From Flavobacterium psychrophilum (GTDB taxonomy: Bacteria > Bacteroidota > Bacteroidia > Flavobacteriales > Flavobacteriaceae), in contig CAMCTL010000104.1 in NCBI GenBank assembly GCA_945878515.1, positions 1-12,106 on the forward strand: a stretch of DNA of 12,106 bases, given 5' to 3'. How positions within the stretch are numbered: the first letter of the stretch is position 1; the number at the start of each line of letters is the position of its first letter. Under the pieces are notes generated by a model, which was given only the letters and a program-made list of their open reading frames with translations, was not told where the DNA came from and ran no database searches. A program made the translations under genes and the position numbers. This document shows positions 1-6,239 of this stretch, piece after piece.

Positions 1-16
1 AAAAAAAAAAAAAATG

Positions 17-106
17 AGATTCCTGCGGAATGACAAACTGTGGTTATTTTTGCTTCAATTTTTACCTACAAACATCAACAGCATCGTTGTCATTCCGTAG
101 GAATCT
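17..106. repeat. Long inverted repeat made of two 20-bp palindromic half-sites
   Basis: The left half at 17-36 reads agattcctgcggaatgacaa and the right half at 87-106 reads ttgtcattccgtaggaatct. They are reverse complements with one mismatch, separated by 50 nt. Each half also holds its own small palindrome, ATTCC and GGAAT around three bases, so both a long hairpin and two short ones are possible. The same half-sites recur at 445-464, 512-531, 578-597, 645-664 and 711-730. The right half ends 1 bp before the stop codon of the GIY-YIG gene. The repeat is directly visible; any function is inference. Confidence 0.85.
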
Positions 107-107
107 T

Positions 108-419
108 TTATTTAAAGTGATCATTCCAAAATTCTAAATTAGGGTTTGATTCCTTTATCAAATTTAACTTTTTTTCTCTTGAGAGGTTTTTGATTTCTTT
201 TTCCTTTGCAATTGCCAACTGAATCCAAGAAAATTTTTCATAATAAATTAAAAAATGTGCATTATATTTTGCTGTAAAACTATTTGGATTTAATTTACTT
301 TCATGTTGTTGCAATCTTAACTTCAAATTGTTTGTTACACCAGTATATAAAACAGTTCTGTTTTTATTCGTTAAAATATAAACATAAAAAGTATAAATTC
401 CCTCGGTGTATTCAATCAT
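108..419 (-). CDS. Small GIY-YIG domain nuclease (COG2827/UPF0213-like)
   Basis: This encodes a 103-residue single-domain protein of the GIY-YIG family, which cuts DNA phosphodiester bonds with a metal ion. The hallmark core FYVYIL (residues 11-16) is followed by VLYTGVTNNL (23-32), giving tyrosines Y14 and Y25. Then come R35 and H39 in LKLRLQQH, and E73 in AKEKEIK, the expected metal-binding glutamate. The tail SREKKLNLIKESNP matches the end of the family. I chose the ATG at 417-419. The frame is open to a TTG at 462-464, but those first codons run through a palindromic repeat and look non-coding. The gene lies alone between a right half-site (87-106) and a left half-site (445-464), in the position that a 46-bp spacer occupies in the rest of the array. 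It carries no extra DNA-binding domain, so targeting is unknown. Family assignment is firm; a link to the repeats is inference. Confidence 0.85.
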   Translation of the reverse strand: MIEYTEGIYTFYVYILTNKNRTVLYTGVTNNLKLRLQQHESKLNPNSFTAKYNAHFLIYYEKFSWIQLAIAKEKEIKNLSREKKLNLIKESNPNLEFWNDHFK

Positions 420-444
420 AGCAATGGTTTTGATAATATCCAAA

Positions 445-730
445 AGATTCCTCCGGAATGACAAACAGCACGCTGAATGACTAATGCTTTACCCACAATT
501 TATGCACAAATTTGTCATTCCGTAGGAATCTTTATTCAATGATTTTTCAATTCTTAAACTTTTAACAAAAAAAAATGAGATTCCTTCGGAATGACAAGCG
601 GTACGCTGAATGACTAATGCTTTTCCCGCAAACTAAGTGCAAATTTGTCATTCCGTAGGAATCTTTATTTAATGATTTGCAATTGCTAAAGCATTAACAA
701 GATAAAAATTAGATTCCTTCGGAATGACAA
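445..730. repeat. 133-bp-period tandem array of palindromic half-sites
   Basis: Left half-sites begin at 445, 578 and 711, and right half-sites at 512 and 645. Every like-to-like distance is exactly 133 bp. Each unit is a left half (20 bp), a 47-bp loop, a right half (20 bp) and a 46-bp spacer. The loops share ctgaatgactaatgctt. The spacers share a start like ttattcaatgattt, also seen as ttatttaaagtgat just east of position 106. The left half-site cores are ATTCC-tNc-GGAAT with N being C, T, T here (G at 17-36). Right halves are invariant. The last unit is cut off after its left half, 13 bp before the mpl stop codon. No gene is visible in 465-743. The spacers and half-sites are homologous throughout, so this is not a CRISPR array. 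Confidence 0.88.
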
Positions 731-743
731 ATAAAGTGTTTTA

Positions 744-2159
744 CTACTCAATCAACCCTTTCACCTCATCAAAATTCAATCCTCCATAATTTCCTGAACT
801 CATCAATAACAAAGCGGAATTATCGAAATTAAGATTGAAAAGATAGTCTTTAAAATCCTTTGGATTCGTATAAATTATCAAATCTTCTCTGTTAAAAGCT
901 TTTGCAATTTGCTCATACGTCACCTCTTCCAGTTGTTTAATTTTTACCGCATCTGGCGAATAGAACACCACAGCAACATCGGCATATTCTAATGCGCCTT
1001 CATACTCTTTCAGGAACTCGGCATTCAAACTACTGTAAGTGTGCAATTCTAAACAGGCTATTAAAGTTCGGTTTGGATATTGTTCTTTTACAGCTTTTGT
1101 GGTTGCGGCTACTTTACTTGGTGAATGTGCAAAATCCTTGTAAGCAACTTTACCTTTGCCCTCTGCAATTTTTTCCAAACGTTTTGATGCGCCTTTGAAA
1201 CTTGCAATAGCTTCGTAAAAATCGGCTTCGTCCACGCCCATATTCTGGCAAATCCATTTGGCTCCAGCCAAATTATTCAAATTATGTGCTCCAAAAACCT
1301 CGATTGGCATTAAACCTTCTGGCGTTTCTAGAAGCGTAACTCCATCTTTCACTTCGTATTTTGGAGTTGTGTAAGGAATTTTTCGGATTGGATTTGTAGC
1401 CGCTTCTGCAACTCTTTTCACTTCTGAATCGTCTTCATTATACACCAAGATTCCGCCATTGGTAATTTTTTGAATAAAAATTTCAAACTGTTCTCCATAA
1501 AAATCGTAAGTCGGAAAAACATTAATATGATCCCAAGCGATACCTGAAATCAAGGCAATATTGGGTTGATACAAATGAAATTTCGGTCTTCTGTCTATTG
1601 GCGAAGACAAATATTCGTCGCCTTCGAGAACGATAAAATCATTTTCTTCGGTAAGATGCACCATCGTATCAAAACCTTCCAATTGTGCGCCTACCATATA
1701 ATCCACTTGGATATTATGATAATGCATTACGTGCAAAATCATGGAAGTAATGGTGGTTTTGCCGTGTGAACCACCAATGACCACCCTGGTTTTGTTTTTG
1801 GATTGTTCGAACAAGAATTCAGGATAGGAATAAATTTTCAATCCCAATTCTTGTGCTTTCAGCAATTCGGGATTATCAGCCTTGGCGTGCATTCCGAGAA
1901 TTACAGCTTCGATAGCTGGAGTAATTTTTTCAGGAAACCAACCCAATTCCGCTGGTAAAATTCCTTTCTTTTCTAATCGGGTTTTCGAGGGTTCAAAAAT
2001 AGCGTCATCGCTCCCAGTAACTTGATATCCTTTGTTGTGTAAAGCTAAAGCCAGATTGTGCATTGCGCTTCCGCCGATTGCTATAAAATGAAGCCCCCTA
2101 GCCCCCGAAGGGGGAACAGCTGCCGCTTCAGGCATTAATGTGTTTATAGATTGATCCAT
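744..2159 (-). CDS. mpl: UDP-N-acetylmuramate:L-Ala-gamma-D-Glu-meso-DAP ligase (Mpl)
   Basis: Mpl joins recycled murein tripeptide to UDP-MurNAc using ATP, in the cytoplasm. The protein is 471 residues (E. coli Mpl is about 457) with the three Mur-ligase domains in order. The N-terminal Rossmann part has HFIAIGGSAMHN (24-35) and GSDD (49-52). The central ATPase has P-loop GGSHGKTT (129-136), EGDEY (179-183) and SGIAWDHINVFPTYD (205-219). The C-terminal domain has GAHNLNNLAGA (290-300), KDFAHSPSKV (341-350) and SSGNYGG (454-460). The HFIAIGG segment normally lies within a few residues of the start. Here a 23-residue extension precedes it, and residues 15-23 (VPPSGARGL) are exactly the translation of a 27-bp repeat. 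No start codon lies within the repeat, so translation begins upstream, at ATG codon 1 or 9. I kept codon 1. The gene follows the TPR gene by 73 bp in the same direction and may share its transcript. Confidence 0.93.
   Translation of the reverse strand: MDQSINTLMPEAAAVPPSGARGLHFIAIGGSAMHNLALALHNKGYQVTGSDDAIFEPSKTRLEKKGILPAELGWFPEKITPAIEAVILGMHAKADNPELLKAQELGLKIYSYPEFLFEQSKNKTRVVIGGSHGKTTITSMILHVMHYHNIQVDYMVGAQLEGFDTMVHLTEENDFIVLEGDEYLSSPIDRRPKFHLYQPNIALISGIAWDHINVFPTYDFYGEQFEIFIQKITNGGILVYNEDDSEVKRVAEAATNPIRKIPYTTPKYEVKDGVTLLETPEGLMPIEVFGAHNLNNLAGAKWICQNMGVDEADFYEAIASFKGASKRLEKIAEGKGKVAYKDFAHSPSKVAATTKAVKEQYPNRTLIACLELHTYSSLNAEFLKEYEGALEYADVAVVFYSPDAVKIKQLEEVTYEQIAKAFNREDLIIYTNPKDFKDYLFNLNFDNSALLLMSSGNYGGLNFDEVKGLIE
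2091..2117 (-). repeat. GC-rich 27-bp palindromic element, in frame within mpl
   Basis: The plus strand reads AAGCCCCCTA, GCCCCCGAAG, GGGGAAC in sequence. It contains a perfect CCCCC-GAA-GGGGG hairpin (2102-2114) in an otherwise AT-rich gene. It spans exactly nine codons of mpl, residues 15-23. A second copy with 3 of 27 mismatches lies at 7921-7947, and a decayed inverted copy at about 2221-2244. From memory, GC-rich elements of this kind are scattered in Flavobacterium genomes; I could not check this. Confidence 0.8.
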
Positions 2160-2220
2160 GTATTATTTCTATTTTATAGTTAATTTATAAGTAGTTACTC
2201 ATTCCACGAGTAGCTCATTT

Positions 2221-2244
2221 ACCGTTCGGGGGTTAGTGGGCTTC
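2221..2244 (+). repeat. Degenerate inverted copy of the 27-bp element at the TPR gene end
   Basis: The plus strand here reads gttcgggggttagtgggctt (2224-2243), close to the reverse complement of the element at 2091-2117. The ttcggggg and gggctt parts match, with two mismatches in the 19 bp of 2225-2243. The distal hairpin arm (the CCCCC block) is lost. The TAA stop of the TPR gene (2233-2235 on the minus strand) lies inside it, where the intact element reads TAG. The copy is shorter and more diverged than the other two, so I am less sure of it. Confidence 0.6.
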
Positions 2245-2922
2245 AAATTGTTGTTTTAGTTGCGCTGCCTTTTTGGGATTATTTAATTTTTTCAAATATA
2301 AATCATACAACGCTTGAAAAGTAGCTTTAGATCTACCAATTTCGTTGGCTTTGATATAATTCTTTTCGGCTGCAGCATATCTTTCAAAATACTCCTCAAT
2401 ATGACCTCTTGACAAATAACCATCAACAGGCGACAGTTTAAGCAATTCAGTTGAATATTTGATCGCTTTCGATTCGCTTCCGCCAACAATTCCAGGCAGT
2501 TGGATATAAATCATTACCAAAGCCCAACGCGCTTCGATATGTTTTGGATTCAGCTCAATGGCTTTTTCGAAAGATTCTTTCACTTCTCCAATCATTCCGA
2601 GCGCCTTGAATTTATTCGAATCTTTGGCTTTCATTCCCAATGCCCCGCCATATTTGTACTGAAAATTGGCTTCAGTGGGTTTCAATTGTTTCAGTTTTTT
2701 ATAATACACGATTGCTTTGTCCCAAGATTTTTGATGACCAGCAATGTCTCCCAAGTATTCAATCGTTTTCAAATGATTTGGATTCTCTTTTAAAACCATT
2801 TCTAAAGCAGGTTTAGCCAAATCGTATTTCTTTGCTTCAAACAATTTTTCGGCTTTATTGAAATCAGATTGTGACCAAATCATTACGGGGAATAATAAAA
2901 GAAAGATGATATAATTTTTCAT
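2233..2922 (-). CDS. Exported tetratricopeptide-repeat protein
   Basis: This is a 229-residue protein with an N-terminal signal peptide: MKNY, a hydrophobic stretch IIFLLLFPVMIW (5-16), then a likely cut after SQ at about residue 18, a common Flavobacterium pattern. I see no lipobox cysteine, so it is probably periplasmic. The rest is helical with TPR character: FNKAEKLFEAKKYDLA (21-36) with a following ENPN, then WDKAIVYYKKLKQLKPTE (67-84), VKESFEKAIELNPKHIEA (114-131), SKAIKYSTELLKLSP (151-165) and YAAAEKNYIKANEIG (182-196). TPRs are protein-binding scaffolds; the partner is unknown. It starts at ATG 2920-2922 and is 73 bp upstream of mpl on the same strand. The last residues EAH and the stop codon come from a degenerate 27-bp repeat, so the original C-terminus may have differed slightly. 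Confidence 0.85.
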   Translation of the reverse strand: MKNYIIFLLLFPVMIWSQSDFNKAEKLFEAKKYDLAKPALEMVLKENPNHLKTIEYLGDIAGHQKSWDKAIVYYKKLKQLKPTEANFQYKYGGALGMKAKDSNKFKALGMIGEVKESFEKAIELNPKHIEARWALVMIYIQLPGIVGGSESKAIKYSTELLKLSPVDGYLSRGHIEEYFERYAAAEKNYIKANEIGRSKATFQALYDLYLKKLNNPKKAAQLKQQFEAH

Positions 2923-3209
2923 TGTTCAAAAATAGGGAAAATGGAATTTATTATGGCAACTTACACAAACAATGTAAAAAATATTTGGCTATCGAACGAA
3001 ATCTTGATTTCCCTTATCACAATTTCAAAATGTCTAGGTCAAAAATAAGAAATTCATGGAACTAAAGTCATTATGGCGTACTTTTAAATAATCCGAACTC
3101 ATGCTTGATATTAGTTATTCCTTTGGAAGTAAAATTAAATCCAAAAGACAATGTGTTTTATGACCCTTTGCGTTTACTTTGTATTCTTTCTCGGTAAATT
3201 AATTTTTAT

Positions 3210-4259
3210 ATGATTGATTACTTAATAATAGGTTCTGGATTAGCGGGTATTTCGTTTTCTGAAATAGCTTTGCAAAACGATAAATCTATTCTAGTGTTGG
3301 ATAATAATTCTCAGAATTCTTCGAAAATAGCTGGAGGTTTGTACAATCCGGTTATTTTAAAACGGTTTAGCGAAGTGGGTCTTGCCAAAGAACATTTGCT
3401 GATTATGAATGAGATGTTTACTAATTTAGAAAAAAAACTCCACTGCAAATTTGATTTCAAATTACCAATTCTAAGAAAGTTTTTCTCCATCGAAGAGCAA
3501 AACAATTGGTTCGCGGCTTCGGACAAAGAGAATCTAACTCCATTTTTGTCCACAAATTTAATTTCTAGAAAATATGCTGCAATAGATTCACCGTTTCAAT
3601 ATGGCGAAGTTTTGCAAACAGGTTATGTTGATACGGCATTATTGCTCAAAAAATACAAAGAATATCTGATAGCAAATCATTTATATCTGGAAGAAACATT
3701 TGATTATGCACTTTTGGAGGAAGAAACCAATGGCATACGATACAAAGACATTCAAGCAAAACATATCATTTTTGCGGAAGGTTTCGGAATGCATGCCAAT
3801 CCTTATTTCAACCATTTGCCCTTAGACGGTACAAAAGGGGAACTTTTTATTATCAAAGCGCCGTTATTAGATTTGGATGTGATAATGAATACAAGTGTGT
3901 TTATTGTGCCATTGGGGAATGATTTATTTAAAGTTGGTGCCACTTATAATTGGGCTGACAAAACAGATATTCCAACAGACGAAGGAAAAAAGGAACTAAT
4001 CGAAAAAATAAAAGAAATACTAACTTGCGATTTCGAAATCTTGGAACATTTTGCTGGAGTTCGACCTACAGTAAAAGACAGAAAACCATTGGTAGGCACT
4101 TATCAAAACCATAATTCAATACACATTCTCAACGGATTGGGAACTCGTGGCGTGATGCTTGGACCAGCAATGGCAAAAGCTTTATTTGAAAATATTGAAT
4201 ATCAAAAACCTTTGGATAAGGCGATTGATATCCGCAGATTCACTAAGATTTTAAGATAA
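3210..4259 (+). CDS. FAD-dependent oxidoreductase, DAO family
   Basis: This 349-residue flavoprotein belongs to the D-amino-acid oxidase/glycine oxidase fold group. The N-terminus YLIIGSGLAGIS (4-15) is the Rossmann dinucleotide fingerprint GxGxxG. The second strand ends VLD (29-31), with D31 in place to bind the ribose of FAD. The segment SKIAGGLYNPV (38-48) fits the FAD pyrophosphate/isoalloxazine loop. HIIFAEGFG (185-193) resembles the later FAD contact strand. The C-terminal AGVRPTVKDRKPLVG (282-296) and NGLGTRGVMLGPAMA (308-322) are typical of DAO enzymes. The family oxidises secondary or primary amines in the cytoplasm, but the substrate cannot be read from the sequence. The 287 bp upstream holds no clear promoter or gene. 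The Uma2 pair begins 90 bp downstream behind its own candidate promoter, so co-transcription is uncertain. Confidence 0.85.
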   Translation: MIDYLIIGSGLAGISFSEIALQNDKSILVLDNNSQNSSKIAGGLYNPVILKRFSEVGLAKEHLLIMNEMFTNLEKKLHCKFDFKLPILRKFFSIEEQNNWFAASDKENLTPFLSTNLISRKYAAIDSPFQYGEVLQTGYVDTALLLKKYKEYLIANHLYLEETFDYALLEEETNGIRYKDIQAKHIIFAEGFGMHANPYFNHLPLDGTKGELFIIKAPLLDLDVIMNTSVFIVPLGNDLFKVGATYNWADKTDIPTDEGKKELIEKIKEILTCDFEILEHFAGVRPTVKDRKPLVGTYQNHNSIHILNGLGTRGVMLGPAMAKALFENIEYQKPLDKAIDIRRFTKILR

Positions 4260-4303
4260 GAATTCATCTTCTTTTATTAAATTCAATTTTAGGATGTTTC
4301 GTC

Positions 4304-4331
4304 AATTTACATTAAAATAAGTGTAAATTTG
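4304..4331 (+). promoter_or_regulatory. Candidate promoter with overlapping inverted repeat upstream of the Uma2 pair
   Basis: TAAATTTG at 4324-4331 matches the Bacteroidetes -7 consensus TAnnTTTG, 18 bp before the ATG at 4350. An 8-bp perfect inverted repeat, AATTTACA (4304-4311) and TGTAAATT (4322-4329), overlaps it with a 10-bp gap. This is the layout of an operator, although AT-rich DNA produces such repeats by chance. I see no good -33 TTTG at the right distance. Confidence 0.35.
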
Positions 4332-4349
4332 TAATTAAATTTTAAAAAA

Positions 4350-4952
4350 ATGGGAACAATAATCACCAACATAAAACAGCTGGATTTAAAAGGAAGCTAT
4401 ACTTATGCCGATTATTTACTGTGGCAGTTCAAAGAACGTGTAGAATTGATCAAAGGAAAAATATTCAAAATGAGTCCTGCACCCAATAGCTTTCATCAAG
4501 ATGTGGCTTGGAATTTATCAAGAGAAATAGACAGGGTTTTTAAAAAAACACCTTGTAAAATGTATTTCGCTCCATTTGATGTACGCTTAATTAACTATAA
4601 AGAAAGTACGGATGATAATCAAATTATTACTGTTGTGCAGCCTGATTTATGTGTGATTTGCGATAGAAATAAAATCGATAAAAAAGGATGTATTGGTGCA
4701 CCAGATTTAATTATCGAAATACTTTCGCCAGGCAATTCAAAAAAAGAAATGGACATCAAATATGATTTGTATGAAGAAAATGGCGTTTTTGAATATTGGA
4801 TAGTAAATCCGTGGGAACAGACAATAGCCATTTATGTATTGGAAAACCAAAGATACATAGGTATAAAACCATTAATTTTTGATAGTAAATTGCAAAGTCC
4901 CACTTTCCCAAATTTGAAATTTGCGGTAAAAAAAATATTTAATCAAAATTAG
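4350..4952 (+). CDS. Uma2 family (DUF820) PD-(D/E)XK nuclease-like protein, copy A
   Basis: This 200-residue protein has the Uma2/DUF820 restriction-endonuclease-like fold. Visible family features are an N-terminal YTYADYLLW segment (18-25), VELIKGKIFKMSPAP (31-45) with following H49, APFDVRL (74-80), VQPDL (96-100), and the core GAPDLIIEILSP (116-127). D119 and E123 are the likely metal ligands. They are followed by KKEMDIKYDLYEENGVFEYWIVNP (131-154), where K137 probably replaces the missing lysine of the E-x-K motif. The biological role of Uma2 proteins is not settled; the family is expanded in cyanobacteria and sporadic elsewhere. It is followed after 1 bp by a paralogue of the same length class, so the two are surely co-transcribed. 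The pair is nearly identical except at residues 52-73. Confidence 0.85.
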   Translation: MGTIITNIKQLDLKGSYTYADYLLWQFKERVELIKGKIFKMSPAPNSFHQDVAWNLSREIDRVFKKTPCKMYFAPFDVRLINYKESTDDNQIITVVQPDLCVICDRNKIDKKGCIGAPDLIIEILSPGNSKKEMDIKYDLYEENGVFEYWIVNPWEQTIAIYVLENQRYIGIKPLIFDSKLQSPTFPNLKFAVKKIFNQN

Positions 4953-4953
4953 T

Positions 4954-5553
4954 ATGAGTAACATCATCACCAACATAAAACAACTGGATTTAAAAGGAAG
5001 CTATACTTATGCCGATTATTTACTTTGGCATTTCAAAGAACGTGTAGAATTGATCAAAGGAAAAATATTTAAAATGAGTCCTGCACCCAATAGCTTTCAT
5101 CAAGATATTTCAGGGAATCTGTTTTTTGAACTAAGAAATTTTGTAAACAAAGGCTCTTGTAAATTATATGCTGCACCATTTGATGTACGCTTAATTAACT
5201 ATAAAGAAAGCACGGCTGATAACCACATCATTACTGTTGTGCAGCCTGATTTATGTATGATCTGCGATAGAAATAAAATCGATGAAAAAGGCTGCATTGG
5301 TGCACCAGATTTGATTATCGAAATACTATCGCCAGGCAATTCAAAAAAAGAAATGGACATCAAATATGATTTGTATGAAGAAAATGGCGTTTTAGAATAT
5401 TGGATAGTCAATCCGTCAGAACAAACAATAGCCATTTATGTATTGGAAAACCAAAGATACATAGGTATAAAACCATTAATTTTTGATAGTAAATTGCAAA
5501 GTCCCACTTTTCCCAATTTGAAATTTGCGGTAAAAAAAATATTCAAAACCTAA
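4954..5553 (+). CDS. Uma2 family (DUF820) PD-(D/E)XK nuclease-like protein, copy B
   Basis: This 199-residue protein is a tandem paralogue of the preceding gene, starting at an ATG 1 bp after that gene's TAG. It keeps all the same putative catalytic positions: H49, D99, D119, E123 and K137. By my count it differs from copy A at 15 of the 22 positions from 52 to 73, but at only about nine others before the last three residues. The segment in question is DISGNLFFELRNFVNKGSCK (51-70). In Uma2 folds this follows the first strand and should be a helix, possibly at a dimer or DNA contact. Both copies look intact, with no frameshift. What they cut, if anything, cannot be said. Tight spacing implies translational coupling. 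Confidence 0.85.
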   Translation: MSNIITNIKQLDLKGSYTYADYLLWHFKERVELIKGKIFKMSPAPNSFHQDISGNLFFELRNFVNKGSCKLYAAPFDVRLINYKESTADNHIITVVQPDLCMICDRNKIDEKGCIGAPDLIIEILSPGNSKKEMDIKYDLYEENGVLEYWIVNPSEQTIAIYVLENQRYIGIKPLIFDSKLQSPTFPNLKFAVKKIFKT

Positions 5554-5605
5554 TACCAACAATTAGGGCGTTTGCTTTTAAAAATGATAAAAATTTAGAT
5601 ACCAA

Positions 5606-5746
5606 ATGAACTTATTGCATCACGAAATTAATTTTGCAAATAAATACGAATTTGTGAATCAACTTTTTAAAACTAAATATCGTCTGCAAAGATTGATGTA
5701 TAAAAGACCTATTGTTTCATTAATTGAGAAGTTTTTTAGAAGTTAG
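5606..5746 (+). CDS. Possible small basic protein, 46 residues, unrecognised
   Basis: An ATG at 5606-5608 opens 46 codons ending in TAG at 5744-5746. The product starts MNLLHHEINF and ends KRPIVSLIEKFFRS. It is rich in Lys/Arg with regularly spaced Leu/Ile/Phe, suggesting an amphipathic helix rather than random translation of AT-rich DNA. It lies between the Uma2 pair (52 bp away) and the structured RNA element that begins 3 bp after its stop. I recognise no family and see no clear promoter. It could be chance, since an open frame of this length is not rare. Confidence 0.35.
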   Translation: MNLLHHEINFANKYEFVNQLFKTKYRLQRLMYKRPIVSLIEKFFRS

Positions 5747-5748
5747 AT

Positions 5749-5834
5749 GTCCTAGCCCTGATGGTAGCGACATCCTTTTCTTGCCGCTTTTATGCAAGAA
5801 AAGATACAGCGAACAGTAGGATACAGCTCCTTAA
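5749..5834 (+). ncRNA. Flavo-1-like structured RNA element
   Basis: The sequence begins tcctagccctgatggtagcg and ends taggatacagctcctta. It folds around a 10-bp perfect hairpin, CTTTTCTTGC (5775-5784) with GCAAGAAAAG (5794-5803), loop of 9 nt. It closes with an outer stem TCCTA (5750-5754) and TAGGA (5817-5821). The cctagccctgat opening and the tagga...agctcct ending are what I remember of the flavobacterial Flavo-1 RNA motif, a conserved RNA of unknown function found mostly in Flavobacteria. The stems are directly visible; the family name is from memory and needs a covariance-model test. It lies 10 bp from the 3' end of the convergent DUF983 gene, so it could also act in 3'-end formation. 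Confidence 0.55.
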
Positions 5835-5844
5835 AAAAACGAAA

Positions 5845-6225
5845 TTACTTTTTGTATTTCTCATCAAAAGACACAAACAAATTGATGTAAATATTTCTCG
5901 ACCATCTTAAAACAAAAGGGTATAAAACTATATTGGCAATTAAAACTGCGAGTAAAGTAGTTTTTAGATTTAAACTTAAAAATAGGAAAGAGAATAGAAA
6001 AACGGCTATACTTAGCGCAACATTCAGTCCATAACTTACATACATGGCACCATAAAAAAACGAAGGTTCAATTTGATACTTCAATCCGCAATGGCTGCAA
6101 TTTTCATTCATTTTCAGAATTTTCGAAAAATGCAAGGGGTTTTTGTCCTCATACATACTTTCATTCTGGCATCTTGGACAACTTCCTGTTAAAATACTAT
6201 TTAGTTTGGATCCTTTTTTTAACAT
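5845..6225 (-). CDS. DUF983 family zinc-ribbon membrane protein
   Basis: This is a 126-residue protein starting at ATG 6223-6225. The frame is open two codons further to a TTG, which I reject because MLKKGSKL is a natural start. The N-terminal cytoplasmic part has two CxxC pairs, CPRC (16-19) and CSHCG (43-47), consistent with a zinc ribbon. Two hydrophobic helices follow, about residues 56-83 and 90-106, each able to span the inner membrane. The tail ends FDEKYKK. This layout is the DUF983 family, common in Bacteroidetes and of unknown function. The gene is divergent from the ABC-F gene, sharing a 64-bp intergenic region. Confidence 0.8.
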   Translation of the reverse strand: MLKKGSKLNSILTGSCPRCQNESMYEDKNPLHFSKILKMNENCSHCGLKYQIEPSFFYGAMYVSYGLNVALSIAVFLFSFLFLSLNLKTTLLAVLIANIVLYPFVLRWSRNIYINLFVSFDEKYKK

Positions 6226-6239
6226 TTGCAAAAATTTTT

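Larger units (their letters stand above)
4350..5553 (+). repeat. Tandem gene duplication, 604-bp period
   Basis: The two Uma2 genes start 604 bp apart. At nucleotide level they are almost identical over long blocks, for example from about 4361 and 4965 onward, and again across both genes' second halves. A block of roughly 70 bp (about 4500-4570 versus 5104-5174) is strongly diverged between them. The duplicated unit is the gene itself, with no insertion-sequence ends visible. Confidence 0.8.

Noticed and set aside
420..464. Upstream extension of the GIY-YIG frame to a TTG at 462-464
   Set aside because: The extra 15 codons run through a palindromic half-site and are not typical of the family. 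An ATG at 417-419 is available close to the GIY motif.
17..730. CRISPR array
   Set aside because: Repeats are palindromic half-sites in both orientations. The intervening segments are homologous to each other rather than unique, and no cas gene is present.
2500..2793. 97-codon plus-strand frame opposite the TPR gene
   Set aside because: It is fully antisense to a well-supported gene. Its Phe/Gln-rich composition is the expected shadow of a Lys/Leu-rich helical protein.
2941..3048. 35-codon frame on the plus strand starting MEFIMATYTN
   Set aside because: It starts 18 bp from the start codon of the divergent TPR gene, lies in a region with no other coding signal, and has no recognisable features. 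Probably chance.
3164..3209. Promoter of the FAD oxidoreductase around TTACTTTG (3174-3181)
   Set aside because: The match to TAnnTTTG needs a shifted spacer, and no -33 element is at the right distance.
4619..5435. Antisense frames in both Uma2 copies (4619-4831 and 5199-5435)
   Set aside because: They appear in both copies only because the genes are duplicates, and they have no family resemblance.
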